Source of the DNA: Bradyrhizobium sp. NFR13
Lineage (GTDB): Bacteria; Pseudomonadota; Alphaproteobacteria; Rhizobiales; Xanthobacteraceae
Assembly: GCF_900114605.1 (NCBI RefSeq)
Contig: NZ_FOTP01000001.1
Coordinates: 62,001 to 126,000, forward strand
Direction: 5' to 3'
DNA: 64,000 bases
In this document: positions 36,932 through 47,538 of the stretch, in pieces
Position numbering within the stretch: position 1 is the first letter of the stretch
Layout: each line of letters begins with the position of its first letter
The notes under the pieces: model-generated
Told to the model about the DNA's origin: nothing
What the model saw: only the letters and a program-made list of their open reading frames with translations
Database searches by the model: none
Program-made: the position numbers and the translations under genes

Positions 36932-37438
36932 CTAAGGACCGATCCGGGCCAGGTTCGCGACAAACCCATCGACGGCGGCTCGGTCACCGAACCTGATCTT
37001 CGCGTTCGGGAATTGCGCGAACAATGCCTGATGTCCGGCATGGGATGTGGACGTGGTTCGCTTCCAGTAGTCCTCCGCCCATCCGAGAAAGTCGGCATGC
37101 TGCTCTGCTGTCGCACCGCGCCACGGACCACGTATGGCAAGACCTTCGCGGCAGACCTGCGGGCTCATATCGAGCCAGATCAACGTCGTCGCGCGCGGAA
37201 ACGCAGCTTCGGCCAGCCAGCCATAGACGCCTTCGATGATCCAGTTTGGCTTAGCGGCAAGGGCGGCAACCCGCTCCTTTGCTTCCTCCTCGTCGCGCTT
37301 CACACCGACCCTGTCCAGCCAATGGATATGATCGAGATCCGTGCGTTCTCCGCCGACGCGGCTTTCAAGCTGCCGCGCCAGCGTACTCTTGCCCGAGCCG
37401 CTATTGCCGATGATCACAACTCGCGGTCCAAGCGTCAT
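36932..37438 (-). CDS. P-loop kinase-like protein (adenylate kinase/FlaR-like)
   Basis: A 168-residue P-loop protein. The Walker A motif is 'IGNSGSGKSTLARQL' near the N-terminus. 'TDLDHIHWLD' follows, then 'WIIEGVYGWLAEAAFPRATT' with 'LIWLDMSP' as the Walker-B-like strand. 'RGPWRGATAEQHADFLGWAEDY' belongs to the lid region. This matches the group annotated as AAA-family ATPase or DNA-topology-modulation FlaR-like kinases, whose substrate is generally unknown. It starts 11 bases after the EF-G-like gene and is probably in the same transcript. Confidence 0.82.
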   Translation of the reverse strand: MTLGPRVVIIGNSGSGKSTLARQLESRVGGERTDLDHIHWLDRVGVKRDEEEAKERVAALAAKPNWIIEGVYGWLAEAAFPRATTLIWLDMSPQVCREGLAIRGPWRGATAEQHADFLGWAEDYWKRTTSTSHAGHQALFAQFPNAKIRFGDRAAVDGFVANLARIGP

Positions 37439-37449
37439 GGGCCACTGTA

Positions 37450-39513
37450 CTAAGCCGCCACCCGATGCGCTGCAACGATCTGCTCTGCAGTGCGGCCCGA
37501 GACTTCGGCCATATGGTCGAAGCTGCGGGTGAAGCTGCCGGCACCGGCGGTGGCCGAACGTAGTTCGACGATCAGGTCGCCGATCTCCGCTTCCGGCAAC
37601 AGCGCGCGCACCGTGTCCCAGCCCGCCCAGTTGTCACGGGTATCGAAGCCGAGGATCTGGCCGCGCCGTCCTGACAGGATGGCGTTGACCTTGGCCGTGG
37701 CCTCGCTGGGACAGACGATCTCCACCGTATGGATCGGCTCCAGCAGCACCGGCTGGCATTGCGGCAGCGCCTCGGTGAAACCGATACGGGCGGCGGTCCG
37801 GAACGCCTGATCGGATGAGTCCACGCTGTGATAGGAGCCATCGGTGAGCGTCACCGTCACGTCGATAACGGGGAAACCGAGCGGACCACGCTGCAACCCG
37901 TCGATGACGCCTTCCTGCACCGCAGGAATGTAGTTGCGCGGCACCGCGCCGCCGACCACCTTTTCCTGGAATGTAAAGCCTTCACCGCGCGGCAACGGAC
38001 CTATCTCCAGCACAACGTCGCCAAACTGGCCGTGACCGCCGGACTGCTTCTTGTGCCTGCCGCGCTGAGTGATCGGTTTGCGGATGGTCTCCTGATAACC
38101 GATCACCGGCGCATGCGATTTGACATTGATGCCGAAGCGTTCATGCAGACGCTCCATCGCCACGCGCAGATGCATCTCGCCCTGCCCCCACAACACCACG
38201 TCATGGGTCTGCGCATTGTTGACCACCGTAAGCGACGGATCCTCCTCGGTCAGCCGCAACAGCGCCTGGCCGAGCTTGACGTCGTCCTTGCGATCGGCGG
38301 ACGCCAGCGCCATGGCCAGCACCGGAGACGCAGCGATGACATTCACCAAAGACGCAGGCGCGGTCTTGCCGGTCGAGATCGTGTCGCCGGTCCTGACATG
38401 ATCGAGCTTGCCGAGCGCCACGGTCTCGCCCGCCTCGGCCGATGTGTGCTTGCTGTCATGTCCGCCGTTCGTCGCAAGGATACCGGAGAGACGCCCGCTT
38501 TCGCCGGATGAGGACAGCAATGTTGCGCCATCATCGAGATGACCACTCAGCACGCGCGCGTAAGACAGCTTGCCGCCATGCTGCAGATGGCTGGTCTTGA
38601 ACACGTAACCGATCGCATCCTTGCTGTCGGGCACGCCGAGACGCTTCGCCGTCTCGGCCACGCCGGGCGCCTCGTGGCGCAGCGCCTTCATCAGCCGCAG
38701 CACACCGTTCTCGCGCATCGCCGAACCCAGCAGCACCGGACAGATCAGCCCCTCGCGCAATTCGCGTGCGAGATCGTCGAACACGGCGTCGGCCGGGGGC
38801 GTAATGTCGTCAAGCAACTGCTCCATCAGCGCGTCGTCGTGATCCGCAAGCTTCTCCAGCATGGAGAAACGTGCCTCTCTCTCGCGATCGAGATCACCGC
38901 CCTCGAGCTTGATGACTTCGGACGCCTTGTGCTCGCGATAGACGAAAGCGCGCTCCAGTGCGAGATCGACGAAGCCGGCGATCAGATCGCCATTCCAGAT
39001 CGGGATCTGCCGTAGCACCAGCGGCACGCGCGAGGCCGGCTGCAATGTGGCCAGCGTCTCGCGCACGCGCCTATGAGCGCGGTCGATCTTGTTGAGAAAC
39101 AAAAATCTTGGAATGCCGAGGTCTTCGAGTTCACGCAGGATCAATTGCAGCTGCGGCAGTTTTCGCGCATCTGCCTCGCAAACCACGATGGCTGCATCGA
39201 CGGCGGGCAATGCCGCGCGCATGTCATGCGCGAATTCCACCGAGCCCGGACAGTCGATGAATGTGTAACTGTCGCCCATGAATGTGGTGGTCGCCGTGGT
39301 GAGGCCGACGCCCATCTTGTGGGCTCTGGCTTCCGCATTGGCATCGCCGATACTCGTACCGTTGTCGACGCTGCCGGCCCGCGGGATCGCCCCGGTGCGG
39401 GCCATGATCGCTTCAAGCAGTGTGGTTTTTCCGCTCTGGAAGGGGCCCACCAACGCAATGCACCTTGGGGCATTGCCTTGTGGACCGCGGGGACTTCTCA
39501 GGTCTTGTCCCAT
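37450..39513 (-). CDS. EF-G-like translational GTPase (paralogue)
   Basis: The ATG at 39513 has AAGGAGG five bases ahead and gives 687 residues, the size of EF-G. The order is that of elongation factor G: G domain with a P-loop 'ALVGPFQSGKTTLLEAI', 'FIDCPGSVEFAHDM', and 'FLFLNKIDRAHRRV'; then domains II-V including 'QTHDVVLWGQGEMHLRVAME' and 'ALPQCQPVLLEPIHTVEIVC'. The P-loop differs from the usual G-H-I-D-A-G-K-T of FusA, and no rpsL-rpsG-tuf cluster is near, so it is the EF-G-like paralogue rather than the housekeeping factor. Exact role unknown. Confidence 0.9.
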   Translation of the reverse strand: MGQDLRSPRGPQGNAPRCIALVGPFQSGKTTLLEAIMARTGAIPRAGSVDNGTSIGDANAEARAHKMGVGLTTATTTFMGDSYTFIDCPGSVEFAHDMRAALPAVDAAIVVCEADARKLPQLQLILRELEDLGIPRFLFLNKIDRAHRRVRETLATLQPASRVPLVLRQIPIWNGDLIAGFVDLALERAFVYREHKASEVIKLEGGDLDREREARFSMLEKLADHDDALMEQLLDDITPPADAVFDDLARELREGLICPVLLGSAMRENGVLRLMKALRHEAPGVAETAKRLGVPDSKDAIGYVFKTSHLQHGGKLSYARVLSGHLDDGATLLSSSGESGRLSGILATNGGHDSKHTSAEAGETVALGKLDHVRTGDTISTGKTAPASLVNVIAASPVLAMALASADRKDDVKLGQALLRLTEEDPSLTVVNNAQTHDVVLWGQGEMHLRVAMERLHERFGINVKSHAPVIGYQETIRKPITQRGRHKKQSGGHGQFGDVVLEIGPLPRGEGFTFQEKVVGGAVPRNYIPAVQEGVIDGLQRGPLGFPVIDVTVTLTDGSYHSVDSSDQAFRTAARIGFTEALPQCQPVLLEPIHTVEIVCPSEATAKVNAILSGRRGQILGFDTRDNWAGWDTVRALLPEAEIGDLIVELRSATAGAGSFTRSFDHMAEVSGRTAEQIVAAHRVAA

Positions 39514-39706
39514 TGCCGCCTCCTTGTCTGGAGCTCGGCCCATGATTGGGTCGGCAATCGATGCTCGACCCGGTCCGGACATTTGGCAAGACGGAAACGT
39601 CGCTGCGATGCGGCAGGCGCAATCAAATGTGGGATCACGATACTAAAAATCCGGCTCCGCATATGGCGAAGCCGGATTGGACGCGTTCAAGCGACCGTTG
39701 TGGTGA

Positions 39707-40183
39707 TCAGCGGCCCGGGCGCAGTTCCAGGCTCTGCAAACCGGCCGCGACATTCAATCCGACCGAACCCTGGAGGCTGAGCGGCTGCAGGGAGAAGGCG
39801 TTTTGCGAACCGCCGACGAGGACATTCGCCCCGACACCGACTCCGACCGACGCACTGCCCTGTGCGCCCGCATAATTGCCGGAGAGATCGCCGGGGCCGG
39901 TATAATTCACCGGCGCGAACACGGCCCAGGACAGCGCGGTCTGCTCGGTGATGCCGAGATCGATGCCCACCTTGCGGATGGTGGCAACATAAGGCTGGTC
40001 CGGACGACCGGTGCCGGTGAGCACGCAACCGAGATTGGTCACCGAGCCGACGACAAATCCCACGCTGGCACCGCCACGGCAGTTCAATACGCCGAGCTGC
40101 ACGCCCTGCTGTGACTGCGCTTGCGATGCGCTGAGAAAAGCAGTGGCAGCAATACCGAGAACAAGCGAAGGCAGACGGATCAT
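39707..40183 (-). CDS. DUF992 secreted protein
   Basis: The ATG at 40183 (CCGGAG ahead) gives 158 residues with a signal peptide ending 'QAQSQ'. The mature part follows DUF992: 'VQLGVLNCRGGASVGFVVGS', 'LGCVLTGTGRPDQPYVATIR', 'GIDLGITEQTALSWAVFAP' and a Gly-rich 'GSASVGVGVGANVLVGGSQN'. Two cysteines are conserved. It is a paralogue of the next gene upstream. Function unknown; location is periplasm or outer membrane by signal peptide. Confidence 0.88.
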   Translation of the reverse strand: MIRLPSLVLGIAATAFLSASQAQSQQGVQLGVLNCRGGASVGFVVGSVTNLGCVLTGTGRPDQPYVATIRKVGIDLGITEQTALSWAVFAPVNYTGPGDLSGNYAGAQGSASVGVGVGANVLVGGSQNAFSLQPLSLQGSVGLNVAAGLQSLELRPGR

Positions 40184-40286
40184 CGGGAAACTCCGGGTGA
40201 TGAACGGAAGTGAGGATGTCGATTCACTATCCATAGCCAATGATACCGCTCAATGACAGCGTCACGCATGTCGCGCGCTCAACAAA

Positions 40287-40310
40287 AAAGGCCCGCTCGC
40301 GCGGGCCTTT
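40287..40310 (-). terminator. Rho-independent terminator of the second DUF992 gene
   Basis: AAAGGCCCGC-TCGC-GCGGGCCTTT is a 10-base perfect stem, followed on the minus strand by TTTGTT, 30 bases after the stop at 40341. A-rich and T-rich flanks would allow use in both directions. Confidence 0.88.
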
Positions 40311-40340
40311 TCGTTAACCTTGCCGATCGCTTACGCGATC

Positions 40341-40868
40341 TTAGCGATGGCTGCGATGACGGCGCTTCTTGTAGCGGTGACCGCTGACCGGACCGGTCGC
40401 TTCCAGTTCGAGCTGGACGATGCCGCTGGCGACGTTCAGGCCGGTCTGGCCCTGCACCGAGATCGGCTGCAGCGAGTAGGTGTTGCCCGCACCGCCAACG
40501 AGGAAGTTGCCGCCGAAGCCGACGCCAACCGATGCATTGGTGCCGACGCCGCCGTAGCTGCCAGCCAGCGCGCCGCGCGGCACGCGGGTGGTCGGAGCGA
40601 AAGCAGCCCACTGCACGGTGGTGTTTTCGGTGAAGCCGAGATCAAGGCCGAAACGGCGGATGTTCGCGACGTAACCTTCGGCGCGGCCACCGGCGCTCTG
40701 GAAAACGCAGTTCAGGTGCGCATTCGAACCGAGCACGTAGCCGACGTTCTGGCCGCCACGGCACTCGAGCACGCCAACCTGAACGCTGCCAGGCTGCTGT
40801 GCATTTGCGGTCGCAACCGACGCCGCAAAGGCCACGGCCGTCAGGCCGAACATCTTGGAAAGTCGCAT
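40341..40868 (-). CDS. DUF992 secreted protein (paralogue)
   Basis: The ATG at 40868 (GGTGGAG seven bases ahead) gives 175 residues with a signal peptide ending 'ATANAQQ'. The sequence is parallel to its neighbour at 39707: 'VQVGVLECRGGQNVGYVLGS', 'LNCVFQSAGGRAEGYVANIR', 'GLDLGFTENTTVQWAAFAP'. The tail adds a basic His/Arg segment 'GHRYKKRRHRSHR'. A strong terminator separates the two, so they are separately ended units. Function unknown. Confidence 0.88.
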   Translation of the reverse strand: MRLSKMFGLTAVAFAASVATANAQQPGSVQVGVLECRGGQNVGYVLGSNAHLNCVFQSAGGRAEGYVANIRRFGLDLGFTENTTVQWAAFAPTTRVPRGALAGSYGGVGTNASVGVGFGGNFLVGGAGNTYSLQPISVQGQTGLNVASGIVQLELEATGPVSGHRYKKRRHRSHR

Positions 40869-40987
40869 AGTGTTACTCCACCTTGGGGATTTTGATAGCG
40901 AGGGGACAAGAAGGAAGCGCCGTGTCGAAAACAAGGCGCTTCCTGAAATAAGCCCCGAAACCGTCAAAAGTTTCGGAGCAGGTTTTG

Positions 40988-42232
<1,245 letters not shown>

Positions 42233-42407
42233 TCAAAAATGGCTGATCCTGCTGGGATCGGCGCACCCTAGTGCGTGTGATCTTGCATCGCAAGAAGGTT
42301 GGGCAAAAACACATCTGGAAGTGATGCAATTCAGCAACCGTTAAACGGGGGACGATAGCGTCATCCCAGGCCGCAATCGACGATTTGAGCCAAAATGCAC
42401 CGTTAAG

Positions 42408-43658
42408 ATGATCCGGATCTGGCAGCACATTGAGAGCGGCGCATGGCTGACCCTCGAACGCGTGCGGGCTTACAGCCTGATTGTGCTCGCTTTGGGCACA
42501 TTGGCCTTCGCTGGCTGGATTGCCGTCTCGGACGGCGCGATCGACCGCAATGGCAAGCCGATCGGGACCGATTTCTCGAGCTTCTATACCGCGGGAGCGC
42601 TCGCCCTCGAGGGCAAAGCCCTCGATAGTTATACGGCAGCGACGCACTACGCGCGCCAGCAGCAACTTTTCGGCAGCGACACCCCCTATTACGCCTGGTT
42701 CTATCCGCCGATTTTTCTGCTGGTCGCAGCTCCGCTGGCGATGCTCCCTTACCCGCTCGCGCTTGCCATCTGGCAGGGTGGCAGCTTCGTATTCTACCTG
42801 CTCGTGATCTCGGCGATCCTGAAACGAGCCGCCCTGCCCGACGCGGTCCATCGTCTATGGCTCCCGGTAGCGATGGCGTTCCCGGCGGCATTCATCAATC
42901 TCGGTCATGGTCAGAACGGCTTTTTGACCGCGGGCCTGTTCGGCAGCGCCCTGCTCGCACTTCCGCGGCGCCCTTATCTTGCAGGCATCCTGTTTGCGCT
43001 GATGGCCTACAAGCCGCAATTTGCCATCGTCATTCCGCTGGCGTTATTCGCGGCGGGCCAGTGGCGATGCATCGCTGCAGCAACCCTCACCATCATCGCT
43101 CTCACGGGTATCACGAGCGCCTTGTTCGGCATCGACTGCTGGATCGCTTTCGCCTCCGTGACCGAGACATCGCGTCAGCTCCTGCTCGAACAGGGACAGG
43201 TCGGATTCGAGAAACTGCAGAGCGCATTCGCGGCAATAAGGATGTGGAGGGGAAATATCGCATCCGCGTATCTCGTCCAGGGCATCGTCTCCATCGCCGT
43301 GATGACCAGCGCGGTCTGGGCGTGGCGCGTCGCACGTGACACAAATCTCAAGGCCGCAATCCTGTTGATCGCAACCCTTATCGCTTCGCCGCACGTGCTC
43401 GACTACGATCTGATGCTTCTCGGCCCAGCCATTGCGTTCATGGTCGTAACCGGCTTCAGCAGAGGATTCCGCGATTATGAGATCAGCCTGCTCGCATTGA
43501 CATGGATCATGCCGCTACTGACTCGCAGCATCGCAGGCGCCATCGAACTGCCGCTCGGCTGTCTGGTAATGATCGCTTTCTATATCATCGTGCTGCGGCG
43601 CATCCTTGCTGATAACAGTACATCGCCGCGCCTTCACACCCAGATCGCGGCAGCGTGA
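42408..43658 (+). CDS. GT87-family (DUF2029) membrane glycosyltransferase
   Basis: A 416-residue protein with about ten membrane helices. The first periplasmic loop carries the GT87-type acidic motif 'GTDFSSFYTAGALALEGK' (Asp after the first helix) followed by 'YYAWFYPPIFLLVAAPLA'. Helices are at 'FLTAGLFGSALLALP', 'LAGILFALMAYKPQFAIVIP' and others. Family members use polyprenyl-phosphate sugars (mannose in mycobacteria) and build cell-envelope glycans. The acceptor here is unknown. It is a single gene divergent from aspC. Confidence 0.87.
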   Translation: MIRIWQHIESGAWLTLERVRAYSLIVLALGTLAFAGWIAVSDGAIDRNGKPIGTDFSSFYTAGALALEGKALDSYTAATHYARQQQLFGSDTPYYAWFYPPIFLLVAAPLAMLPYPLALAIWQGGSFVFYLLVISAILKRAALPDAVHRLWLPVAMAFPAAFINLGHGQNGFLTAGLFGSALLALPRRPYLAGILFALMAYKPQFAIVIPLALFAAGQWRCIAAATLTIIALTGITSALFGIDCWIAFASVTETSRQLLLEQGQVGFEKLQSAFAAIRMWRGNIASAYLVQGIVSIAVMTSAVWAWRVARDTNLKAAILLIATLIASPHVLDYDLMLLGPAIAFMVVTGFSRGFRDYEISLLALTWIMPLLTRSIAGAIELPLGCLVMIAFYIIVLRRILADNSTSPRLHTQIAAA

Positions 43659-43839
43659 TCTTCCATTGCGGAATGCTGCCGGACATACATTTTTCCCAAT
43701 CCAGACTGCCGCAGCCGTTTTCGACTTTTTCCAGTGTCCGGGCCTTGCGACAGGCTCGCATCAGCATCATTGTCTAACCGCGATATGCGTTGGCCAATCG
43801 CGCAGTTGCCTTGACCTGACATGAATTGAACACCTGCTA

Positions 43840-44493
43840 ATGTACAAACTCTATTCGATGCAGCGCTCTGGCAATAGCTACAAGGTTCGCCTCGCGCTGG
43901 CGTTCCTGGACGCGCCCTATCGCGCCATCGAAGTGGACATCCTGCGCGGCGAGAGCCGTACCCCGGAATTTCTGGCCAAGAATCCCAGCGGCCAGGTGCC
44001 GTTGCTCGAGATCGCCGAAGGCCGCTATCTCGCCGAGTCCAATGCCATTCTCTGGTATGTCGCTGTCGGCACGTCCCTGGCGCCGGAATCGCGCATGGAC
44101 CGCGCCGAAGCCATGCAGTGGATGTTCTTCGAGCAGCACGCCCTGGAGCCGAATCTCGGCGCCGCCTATTTCTGGCTGTGCCTGGTGCGCGGCGGCCGCG
44201 ACCTGCAGACCCATGCGTTGGAAGACTGGATGGAGCGTGGCTATGCCGCGCTGCAGGTAATGGAGAATCACCTCAAGACCCACGACTTCTTCGCCGCGGG
44301 CCAGCTGACCATCGCCGACATCGCGCTATACGGTTACACCCACGTCGCCGAGAAGTGCGATTTCGACCTGTCCAGCTTCCCATCGATCCGTCGCTGGCTA
44401 CATCTCGTGGAAACCCAGCCGGGCTTTATCTCCATGGACTGGCACCCGACCTCCACGGAATACGATACTTTGGACGTAGTGGCCGACGCTTAA
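43840..44493 (+). CDS. Glutathione S-transferase family protein
   Basis: A 217-residue GST. The thioredoxin-like N-terminal half has 'YSMQRSGNSYKVRLALAFL' with the likely catalytic Ser, 'LAKNPSGQVPLLEIAEGRYL' with the cis-proline, and 'AESNAILWYVA'. The C-terminal half has 'FFAAGQLTIADIALYGYTHV'. It is clearly related to the GST at 26065 but not a close copy. Substrate unknown. Confidence 0.92.
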   Translation: MYKLYSMQRSGNSYKVRLALAFLDAPYRAIEVDILRGESRTPEFLAKNPSGQVPLLEIAEGRYLAESNAILWYVAVGTSLAPESRMDRAEAMQWMFFEQHALEPNLGAAYFWLCLVRGGRDLQTHALEDWMERGYAALQVMENHLKTHDFFAAGQLTIADIALYGYTHVAEKCDFDLSSFPSIRRWLHLVETQPGFISMDWHPTSTEYDTLDVVADA

Positions 44494-44633
44494 ACCCTGA
44501 AATAGCGGGCATAACCGCTGTGAATGCCATTTTCCCGCCATAGTTACGGCCAATCCCGCCCAAATCTCGCCTGCCGCAGCTGCGAATTTGTAGCACGCGG
44601 GTGATTCGCCCGCGATTTGAAGGATTTACGGCC

Positions 44634-44807
44634 ATGATACGGTCGCTTCGCGTGGGTGCAGGATTTCAGGCGCGCCCCACGTCCATCGCATCCACCCGGT
44701 TGACCCACGCCGTCGCGGCGTCGCTCGCGGTTGGGTGTCTATCGCTCTGCGTCATCCTCGCCCTGACCGTGATGTCGATCCCGGTGGCGAGTGCGATGCC
44801 GCTCTGA
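44634..44807 (+). CDS. Possible small membrane or secreted peptide
   Basis: From the ATG at 44634 (GAAGGA ten bases ahead) a 57-residue product is predicted with a basic N-terminus and one hydrophobic helix ('AVAASLAVGCLSLCVILALT'), ending 'VASAMPL'. A hairpin CGCGGG / CCCGCG lies at 44596-44614 just upstream. The PQQ dehydrogenase gene begins 81 bases after it. I do not recognise it, and a chance open frame is possible. Confidence 0.42.
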   Translation: MIRSLRVGAGFQARPTSIASTRLTHAVAASLAVGCLSLCVILALTVMSIPVASAMPL

Positions 44808-44888
44808 CGGTCTCACAAATCATAAACACCCGGCCGCGATGCCGCGCATCGCTTCTGCAATCTGCGACTCCGTGATGGAGCCATACCG

Positions 44889-46052
44889 ATGAAAAGGCCC
44901 GTGATCTGGGTCACCGTCACGTTGACGGCGGCTATCGTCGTGACCACGACGCTTCTGATCGCCACGACCACGCGCGGCGAAAACACCTCGTTCGGCTCAT
45001 CGGCCGGCAGGCTCGAAGTGCAGACCGTCGCCTCCGGTCTCGCTCATCCATGGGCCCTGGCATTTCTGCCCGAGGGTCGCATGCTCGTCACCGAGCGGCC
45101 CGGCCGCATCCGTATCGTCTCGCCGCAGGGACAGTTGTCGCCTGCAGTGAAAGGCGTGCCCGAGGTGATGGCCGTCAGCCAGGGCGGCTTGCTCGACGTC
45201 ATCACCGACAGGAACTACGCGCAGAACACCACGATCTACTTCTGCTACTCGGAACGCTCAGGCAGCGGTGGTCGCACAGCGATCGCGCGCGGCAAGCTCG
45301 TCGAGGGCCCTGCGCCACGACTCGACGACATGAAGGTGATCTTTCGCCAGGACGGCCCGCTGTCGTCGGGCAATCATCACGGCTGCCGTATTGTGCAGGC
45401 GCCTGACGGCAACCTGTTTGTCACGCTCGGCGAACACTATAGCAGCCGCGATCAGGCACAGAGTCTCGATAATCATCTCGGCAAGCTGATCCGCATCGCG
45501 CCGGATGGCTCGGTACCGAAGGACAATCCGTTTGTCGGCCGCGACGGCGCCAGGCCGGAGATCTGGAGCTACGGTCATCGCAACCAGCAGGGCCTCGCCA
45601 TCAATCCGGCGACCGGCGACTTGTGGGAGAGTGAGCACGGGCCGCGCGGCGGCGATGAAGTGAACATCATCGGCAAGGGCAAGAATTACGGCTGGCCGGT
45701 GATCGGCTATGGCGTCGACTATTCCGGCGCGAAGATCCACGAAACCACGTCGAAGCCCGGCATGGAGCAGCCGGTGAAATACTGGGTGCCGTCGATCGCC
45801 CCGTCCGGCATGACGTTCTATACCGGCGATCTCTTCCCGCGCTGGCGTGGCAGCCTGTTTAGCGGCGCGCTGGCCGGCCAGATGCTGGTGCGGCTGCAGC
45901 TCAACGGAAACATGATCACCTCCGAAGAGCGCGTCCTGCAAAATCTGAACGAACGCATCCGCGACGTCCGGCAGGGACCGGACGGCGCGCTATGGCTGCT
46001 GACGGATAGTTCGGCAGGACGGATTTTACGCGTTACGCCAGCGAGCCGGTAA
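44889..46052 (+). CDS. PQQ-dependent soluble aldose sugar dehydrogenase
   Basis: A 387-residue protein with an N-terminal helix (signal or anchor, residues 8-28). The mature beta-propeller is of the sGDH/YliI type: '[20 protein letters not shown]', '[11 protein letters not shown]', '[20 protein letters not shown]' with the active-site His, '[20 protein letters not shown]', and '[20 protein letters not shown]' for calcium/PQQ contacts. It oxidises aldose sugars in the periplasm and passes electrons to quinone or cytochrome. PQQ must be made elsewhere; no pqq genes are in the window. Confidence 0.92.
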   Translation: MKRPVIWVTVTLTAAIVVTTTLLIATTTRGENTSFGSSAGRLEVQTVASGLAHPWALAFLPEGRMLVTERPGRIRIVSPQGQLSPAVKGVPEVMAVSQGGLLDVITDRNYAQNTTIYFCYSERSGSGGRTAIARGKLVEGPAPRLDDMKVIFRQDGPLSSGNHHGCRIVQAPDGNLFVTLGEHYSSRDQAQSLDNHLGKLIRIAPDGSVPKDNPFVGRDGARPEIWSYGHRNQQGLAINPATGDLWESEHGPRGGDEVNIIGKGKNYGWPVIGYGVDYSGAKIHETTSKPGMEQPVKYWVPSIAPSGMTFYTGDLFPRWRGSLFSGALAGQMLVRLQLNGNMITSEERVLQNLNERIRDVRQGPDGALWLLTDSSAGRILRVTPASR

Positions 46053-46067
46053 GGCTCTTACAAACTC

Positions 46068-46175
46068 GGTTGTCATCACCCGCGAAAGCGGGTGATCCAG
46101 TAAACGCAGATGCCTATGTTGAGCATCAATGCCTGTGTTTACTGGATCGCCCAATCAAGTCGGGCGATGACAACC
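46068..46175. repeat. Cloverleaf-like palindromic element
   Basis: Outer arms GGTTGTCATC / GATGACAACC (10 bases, perfect) enclose three stems: ACCCGC-GAAA-GCGGGT (46078-46093), ATCCAGTAAAC / GTTTACTGGAT (46095-46105 with 46137-46147, with GATGC / GCATC inside), and CGCCC / GGGCG (46148-46166). It fills the gap between two convergent genes. It looks like a dispersed intergenic element of Bradyrhizobium-like genomes, and may also end transcripts from both sides. It is not a tRNA. Confidence 0.8.
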
Positions 46176-46187
46176 TGAGTGATGGCC

Positions 46188-46541
46188 TCACCACTTGTGG
46201 AAAATAAAGAACGCTCCGAGCGCGATGAAGGCAAAGCCCAGCGCGTGATTCCAGCCGAGCGGCTCCTTCAGATACAGCACCGAAAATGCCGCGAACACGA
46301 CCAGCGTGATGACTTCCTGCATCGTCTTGAGCTGGGCGGCATTGTAGACCTCGCTGCCCCAGCGGTTGGCGGGCACCGCAAGCCAGTATTCGAAGAAGGC
46401 GATGCCCCAGCTCACCATGATGACGAGGGACAGCGAATGGTCCTTGAATTTGAGATGGCCATACCAGGCGAAGGTCATGAAGATATTCGAGGCCAGCAGC
46501 ATCAAAATCGGCAGCAGCAGGGGCGGAATGGTAAAGGGCAT
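46188..46541 (-). CDS. DMT-superfamily DUF486 membrane protein
   Basis: A 117-residue protein with four helices, the full DUF486 length: 'LLPILMLLASNIFMTFAWYG', 'SWGIAFFEYWLAVPANRWG', 'LKTMQEVITLVVFAAFSVLY' and 'GFAFIALGAFFIFHKW'. The family is a half-size relative of drug/metabolite transporters and may work as a dimer. Substrate unknown. It is convergent with the sugar dehydrogenase gene. Confidence 0.9.
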   Translation of the reverse strand: MPFTIPPLLLPILMLLASNIFMTFAWYGHLKFKDHSLSLVIMVSWGIAFFEYWLAVPANRWGSEVYNAAQLKTMQEVITLVVFAAFSVLYLKEPLGWNHALGFAFIALGAFFIFHKW

Positions 46542-46752
46542 TCGATCGGGATCCTTTTTTAAATCGCGGCGCTAACATCCAGGGCCTGCCGCCGGTTCCG
46601 GTGGCACCGATAGCATTTGAAACGAACAAAGGGAAAATGATGCCGGGGGCCCTTCACGCACCGTTAGCCATACCAGCGGGAAACTGTGGGCCTTTCTGCA
46701 ACCAGCGGCCAACCTGCGTTTCTTACCTCTGTACGGACACAGGTACGGGCCG

Positions 46753-47349
46753 ATGCAGCACGACTGGCGACTGATTCTCGATCCGGGAATTGAAACGGCG
46801 ATCGTCGTGATCGCAGCCGTCGGTATCACTTTGGCAATCCGCCTCTTTCGGCTGCGACGCGCGGCCCGAGCCCGCGAGAACGAGCAGCACGCCACTGCCC
46901 AGCGCCTCTCCGCCGCGCTCGATCGGATCGATATCGGTATCGTTCTTCTCAATGCCGACACCCGCGCCGAATTCATCAACCGCGCCTTCCGTGACTACTT
47001 CAAACTCCCCGACGAGAAGGCCGACAGCAAGCCGCCGCTGATCGCGCTGATGTATCATGCACGCGATACCCACGCTTACGCCCTCCCCGAGGACGAAGTC
47101 GACAGCTTCATCGCCAAGCGCGTCGAGATGATCCGCGCGGGCAATCCCACGCCGACGATGTTGCGCTTCGCCAATGGCCGGGTGCTACGGCTGAGTTGCG
47201 CTGTGCTACCCGATGGCGGGCGGATGCTGAGCTACACTCCGGTGACCGACCTCATTCGTCACACTGACGACCTCTCGGAGCGCGACTATTATCTGGCGCT
47301 GCGTGAGGGCGACGTGTTCGGCCCACACCGGCTGGACGCAGCTGAATAG
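46753..47349 (+). CDS. Membrane-anchored PAS-domain protein
   Basis: A 198-residue protein with one N-terminal helix ('TAIVVIAAVGITLAIRLF'), a short coiled-coil-like linker, and a single PAS domain (residues about 55-175; 'ALDRIDIGIVLLNADTRAEF', 'FINRAFRDYFKLPDEKA', 'DGGRMLSYTPVTDLI'). It has no kinase, GGDEF or other output domain, so it must act through a partner. This PAS_7-type layout is found in other alphaproteobacterial kinases, but here it stands alone. Signal unknown. Confidence 0.85.
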   Translation: MQHDWRLILDPGIETAIVVIAAVGITLAIRLFRLRRAARARENEQHATAQRLSAALDRIDIGIVLLNADTRAEFINRAFRDYFKLPDEKADSKPPLIALMYHARDTHAYALPEDEVDSFIAKRVEMIRAGNPTPTMLRFANGRVLRLSCAVLPDGGRMLSYTPVTDLIRHTDDLSERDYYLALREGDVFGPHRLDAAE

Positions 47350-47538
47350 GGCGTAACGCCGCCTGTGGATATCCCGAGTTGTCATGGCGATGTCACTCGC
47401 CCCGGCTAGGCTCCCCATGCAGCCGGTTGCTTCCCCCCGTCGCCAATCGGGTGCTTCCCCAGCGGTCTCCGTCAGTTGCCGCGCTGACCGGGACCGCTTC
47501 TTTTTGCCTGCGGAAGCCGGCCCCGGTATAACAACTCC

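Noticed and set aside
46068-46175. tRNA reading of the cloverleaf-like repeat
   Set aside because: Stem lengths and loops do not fit tRNA; no T-loop, D-loop or CCA-side features are present.
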